Below are positions 61,278 through 64,000 of a stretch of DNA of 64,000 nucleotides, piece by piece; positions within the stretch are counted from its first letter, which is position 1, and each line of letters opens with the position of its first letter. Source of the stretch: Armatimonadota bacterium (GTDB taxonomy: Bacteria > Armatimonadota > Fimbriimonadia > Fimbriimonadales > ATM1); NCBI GenBank assembly GCA_003577165.1, contig QEUM01000009.1:62001-126000 (forward strand), in the 5' to 3' direction. The notes below the pieces were generated by a model. The model ran no database searches and was not told where the DNA came from. It saw only the letters and a program-made list of their open reading frames with translations. Made by a program: the position numbers and the translations under genes.

Positions 61278-63567
61278 AGCGCTTGAGGGCGAGGAGGAGG
61301 ATTCGTTCGCAGAGATCATCGAAGGAGATGCCGGCCGCTTCTGCAGACTTAGGAACGAGCGACGTCGCAGTCATCCCAGGAACGGTGTTGACTTCGAGGA
61401 CCACGATCCTGTCGTCCGTTACGATCATGTCCGTCCGGCTCACGTCGAGGCAGCCGAGTGTGTTGTGACAGCGAATCGCCAACTCTGCTGCTGCGTCCGA
61501 CATCTGTCGAGAGATTCGCGCTGGCGCGATTTCCTCCGTTGCCCCGGGCGTGTATTTACTCACGAAATCGTACTTGCCATCACGCGGGCGGATCTCGACG
61601 GCTGGGAGCGCTTGGTCTCCGAGCACAGGGACAGAGATCTCGATGCCCTCGATCAACTGCTCGATCAAAACAGCATGGTCATATCGGAATGCGACCTCGA
61701 CTGCGGCCGCCAGTTCGCCAGCGGAGGAGGCGAACCCGAGACCCACCGTGGAGCCCTGCGCGTTCGGCTTCACGACGCAGGGGAGGGGGAAGTCCGGGAT
61801 CGGATTTCCGCGCCGAAGGAGCACGCCCTCCGGAACTGGGATGCCGGCCGCGGCGAGAATGCGCTTCGTCGCCTGCTTGTCCATCGCCAGCGCGCTTGCG
61901 GCTACGCCCGCACCTGTGTAAGGGAGGTGGAGCGTCTCCAATAGGCCCTGGACGTTTCCGTCCTCACCGCCCGTTCCGTGCAGGGCGATGAAGACGATGT
62001 CAGGACGGTCGAGGCCGACGAGCGGACCGGTCGTCCGATCGTCGAGCAGAAGTTCCGTGGGGTCGAACTCCGCAACTTGGTATCCACGGCGGCGGAGGGC
62101 CTCGGAGACATTCGCTGCGCTCAGCAGGGACACTTCCCTTTCCGCTGATTCTCCCCCGCCAAAGACTCCGACACGCAATCTCTCACCTTTTCGATGTATC
62201 TCTTCGACCAGGTCTGGCGCGAAGGCGTCGATGTTGCCCGCGCCCATTCCGACGATTACATCGCCCGGCCGCGCAAGATCCGCAACGAATCGCGGTAACA
62301 AGAATCGCGAAGAGACGTAATGAGTGTCGCATCCCAACTGTTCGAGTCGTTCTGCTATTACCGCGGAGGAAACGCCCGGTATCGGACTTTCACGCGCCGG
62401 ATAGATGTCCGTTAGGACGACGCGATCCGCGGCAGACAGGGCGTGAGCGAACTCGTCCAAGAAGTCCCTTGTGCGTGTGTAGAGGTGAGGTTGGTACACG
62501 ATCGTCAGCGCTCCCGACTCGGCTTCCCTCAGACCGGCGAGTGACGCTCGAATTTCGGCAGGGTGGTGCGCATAGTCGTCGTAGATGCGAACCTCGTCGA
62601 CTTCCGCGATTCGCTCGAGTCTTCGCCGACAGCCGACCGCGTTGAGCACGGCGTTCAGCGCGACGTTCGGTTCGATGCCGATCCACTCCGCGACTCGCAA
62701 CGCCGCGACCGCGTTTTCGGCGTTGTGCCTTCCGATCAGCTTCAGGCGACGGGGCGCGCCGTCCACAATGAGACAGCCGTTCGCGTACGAGAAGGGGGAT
62801 CCTGGAATGTCGAGGCCGTACGGAACGCCGCCTGGCGTCTCGTCGGCCAGTTCACGACATCCCGGGTCGTTCGCGCAATAGGTGAACTTCGGCGTTCCTT
62901 GGGCGGATGTCGCGAATCGGCCGACGCTCTTCTTCAAGTTCTCCCAGGTCTTATGGTGATCCAGGTGCTCCGGTTCCAGATTCGTGATGACGACGTAGTG
63001 GGGCTCGATGTCGTGGAAACCGTCGTACGCTTCGCATGCTTCGACGACGGCGTACCTCCCGGAGCCGAAGCGAACGTTGCCTTCAAACCCCTGGACGTCG
63101 GCTCCGACGATGCACAGCGGATCGAGTCCGGCCTCAATGAGAACTTGGCTAAGGATGGCGGTCGTGGTGCTCTTTCCGTGGCTTCCCGTCACCGCCAGCA
63201 CGTCGAATCCTTGCAGGACCCAACGCAGGGCTTGAGAGCGGCGGAACATCGGGATGTCCCGGCTGCGTGCAGAGACCGTCTCTGGATTGTGATCCAACGG
63301 GACCGCGTCGCTTACTACCACGGCGGATGCGCCATCGACCGCGGATTCCGAATGACCGACTTGCACGTACGCACCCATTTCGCTCAGGTCGTTCAACACC
63401 TTTGAAGCGGCCAGATCGGAGCCTGAAACTTCAAATCCGCGACGCAATAGGATTCGCGCAAGGCTGCTCATGCCGGCGCCGCCGATTCCGACGAAGTGAA
63501 CCCTGCCCTGTTTGGGAAAGGGCTGAGTCTGCGGGAACCAATCAGCGACTTCTGACTCCAGACGCAC
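61255..63567 (-). CDS. murC-ddl: Fused UDP-N-acetylmuramate-alanine ligase and D-alanine-D-alanine ligase (MurC-Ddl)
   Basis: 770 residues, two enzymes in one frame. MurC spans about 20-460: 'VHFVGIGGAGMSSLARIL', P-loop 'VTGSHGKSTTTAIL' near 130, and 'DDYAHHPAEIRA'. Ddl spans about 464-770: 'RVGVFGGGESAEREVS', 'FIALHGTGGEDGNVQGLLE', 'PCVVKPNAQGSTVGLGF' and 'VLEVNTVPGMTATSLVPKSA'. Together they add L-Ala to UDP-MurNAc and make the D-Ala-D-Ala dipeptide for peptidoglycan. GTG start at 63567 lies inside the end of murG (26 bases). A similar fusion is known from Chlamydia. Confidence 0.96.
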   Translation of the reverse strand: MRLESEVADWFPQTQPFPKQGRVHFVGIGGAGMSSLARILLRRGFEVSGSDLAASKVLNDLSEMGAYVQVGHSESAVDGASAVVVSDAVPLDHNPETVSARSRDIPMFRRSQALRWVLQGFDVLAVTGSHGKSTTTAILSQVLIEAGLDPLCIVGADVQGFEGNVRFGSGRYAVVEACEAYDGFHDIEPHYVVITNLEPEHLDHHKTWENLKKSVGRFATSAQGTPKFTYCANDPGCRELADETPGGVPYGLDIPGSPFSYANGCLIVDGAPRRLKLIGRHNAENAVAALRVAEWIGIEPNVALNAVLNAVGCRRRLERIAEVDEVRIYDDYAHHPAEIRASLAGLREAESGALTIVYQPHLYTRTRDFLDEFAHALSAADRVVLTDIYPARESPIPGVSSAVIAERLEQLGCDTHYVSSRFLLPRFVADLARPGDVIVGMGAGNIDAFAPDLVEEIHRKGERLRVGVFGGGESAEREVSLLSAANVSEALRRRGYQVAEFDPTELLLDDRTTGPLVGLDRPDIVFIALHGTGGEDGNVQGLLETLHLPYTGAGVAASALAMDKQATKRILAAAGIPVPEGVLLRRGNPIPDFPLPCVVKPNAQGSTVGLGFASSAGELAAAVEVAFRYDHAVLIEQLIEGIEISVPVLGDQALPAVEIRPRDGKYDFVSKYTPGATEEIAPARISRQMSDAAAELAIRCHNTLGCLDVSRTDMIVTDDRIVVLEVNTVPGMTATSLVPKSAEAAGISFDDLCERILLLALKRYGIAKKK

Positions 63568-64000
63568 TTGCGACTTCCTCGATAATCCGCCTGACTCTCT
63601 CCGTTGCGTCGGGGATCGACCAATTGCGCAGAGAGGAGGCAGCAGTCATTCTACGCCCTTCGTCGCGCGCCCATGCCGTCCACTCCGTTTCGAGGCGTTC
63701 GGGTGTGACGTCGCTTTGCGCGATGAGCGACGCTCCTCCGATCTTCACGATCGCCGCTGCGTTGTGCGTTTGGTGGTCGGCGTGGGCGAGAGGATAGGGC
63801 ACGAATATGGCGGGGATTCCGAACAGGGCCAGTTCCGAGACCACGCCCGCGCCGGCGCGGGCGATCGCAAGAACCGAGGCGGAGAGTGCGCTCGCCATGG
63901 CCGGTGCATCGAGGAACGGGACGACCCGGTAGCCGGATTGCGCCGACAGCCGCTCGGCTGCCTTCGCGGTCGCCTCGTACAACTTTGGGCCGGAAACATG
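63542..64000 (-). CDS. murG: MurG, UDP-GlcNAc transferase, C-terminal part
   Basis: Partial: the 5' end is beyond the right edge and the frame is open through base 64000. 'HVSGPKLYEATAKAAERL' then 'VVPFLDAPAMASALSASVLAIARAGAGVVSEL', split, and 'FGIPAIFVPYPLAHADHQTHNA' are the MurG donor-binding segments (SRAGA-type loop and PYP..DHQ..NA). It converts lipid I to lipid II at the membrane. Order murG-murC(ddl)-ftsQ is that of the classical dcw cluster. Confidence 0.95.
   Translation of the reverse strand, partial: HVSGPKLYEATAKAAERLSAQSGYRVVPFLDAPAMASALSASVLAIARAGAGVVSELALFGIPAIFVPYPLAHADHQTHNAAAIVKIGGASLIAQSDVTPERLETEWTAWARDEGRRMTAASSLRNWSIPDATERVRRIIEEVASASGVRSR

Overview
The window reads as chromosome of a high-GC, Gram-negative-type (diderm) bacterium. 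It carries lipopolysaccharide genes (an LptD-like barrel, an LptF/LptG permease, kdsA) together with a division cluster in which ftsQ, a DUF881 gene and a DUF1290 gene lie directly upstream of ftsA-ftsZ, an arrangement better known from Firmicutes and Actinobacteria. With the DUF1800/DUF1501 pair, many Gfo/Idh/MocA and sugar-isomerase-like enzymes, and the ATP synthase layout, my best guess is Armatimonadota (Fimbriimonadia-like). This is inference, not a sequence match. There is no rRNA, tRNA, transposase, phage gene or CRISPR array.

Layout. 1-16.4 kb is almost entirely minus strand and tightly packed: cell-envelope genes (lptD, lptF/G, plsY, kdsA), glnE, a GH4 glycosidase, a large secreted metalloprotease, dsbD with a small DsbD-domain partner, and an oxidoreductase. 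16.4-25.3 kb holds a secreted M14 carboxypeptidase coupled to a class II aldolase and a TPR gene with an in-frame stop, then the DUF1800/DUF1501 pair, a sugar isomerase and a cysteine-rich secreted protein. 25.4-30.2 kb contains a split biotin-dependent carboxylase, HMG-CoA lyase and an enoyl-CoA hydratase, suggesting leucine/isovalerate breakdown, with a PhyH dioxygenase and a rhamnose mutarotase between them. rpsO-pnp follow and end at a strong terminator. 33-35.5 kb has a DUF899 protein and a GNAT-nitrilase pair.

35.5-43.2 kb is the accessory-looking part. It has three clusters of hairpin-rich modular repeats (a ~260-bp unit, a 78-bp tandem array and a 79-bp tandem array). Between copies of the 260-bp unit sits a cassette of an ECF sigma factor between two dimeric alpha/beta-barrel (ABM-like) genes. 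Next come a DinB protein, a decayed VOC gene, a DUF6448 protein, and an OsmC gene divergent from a winged-helix/TPR regulator with a direct-repeat operator candidate between them.

43.2-52.4 kb holds an SQR-like flavoprotein with a membrane partner, two secreted proteins with strong ribosome sites, and the ATP synthase genes atpZ-I-B-E-F-H-A-G. atpD and atpC are absent, so they must lie elsewhere. 52.4-56.9 kb is a coupled group of a secreted metallopeptidase, an oxidoreductase and a glycosidase-like protein. 56.9-64 kb is the division/cell-wall cluster (murG partial, a murC-ddl fusion, ftsQ, DUF881, DUF1290, ftsA, ftsZ), all minus strand. Many junctions overlap by 4 bases (ATGA/GTGA), so translational coupling is common in this genome.
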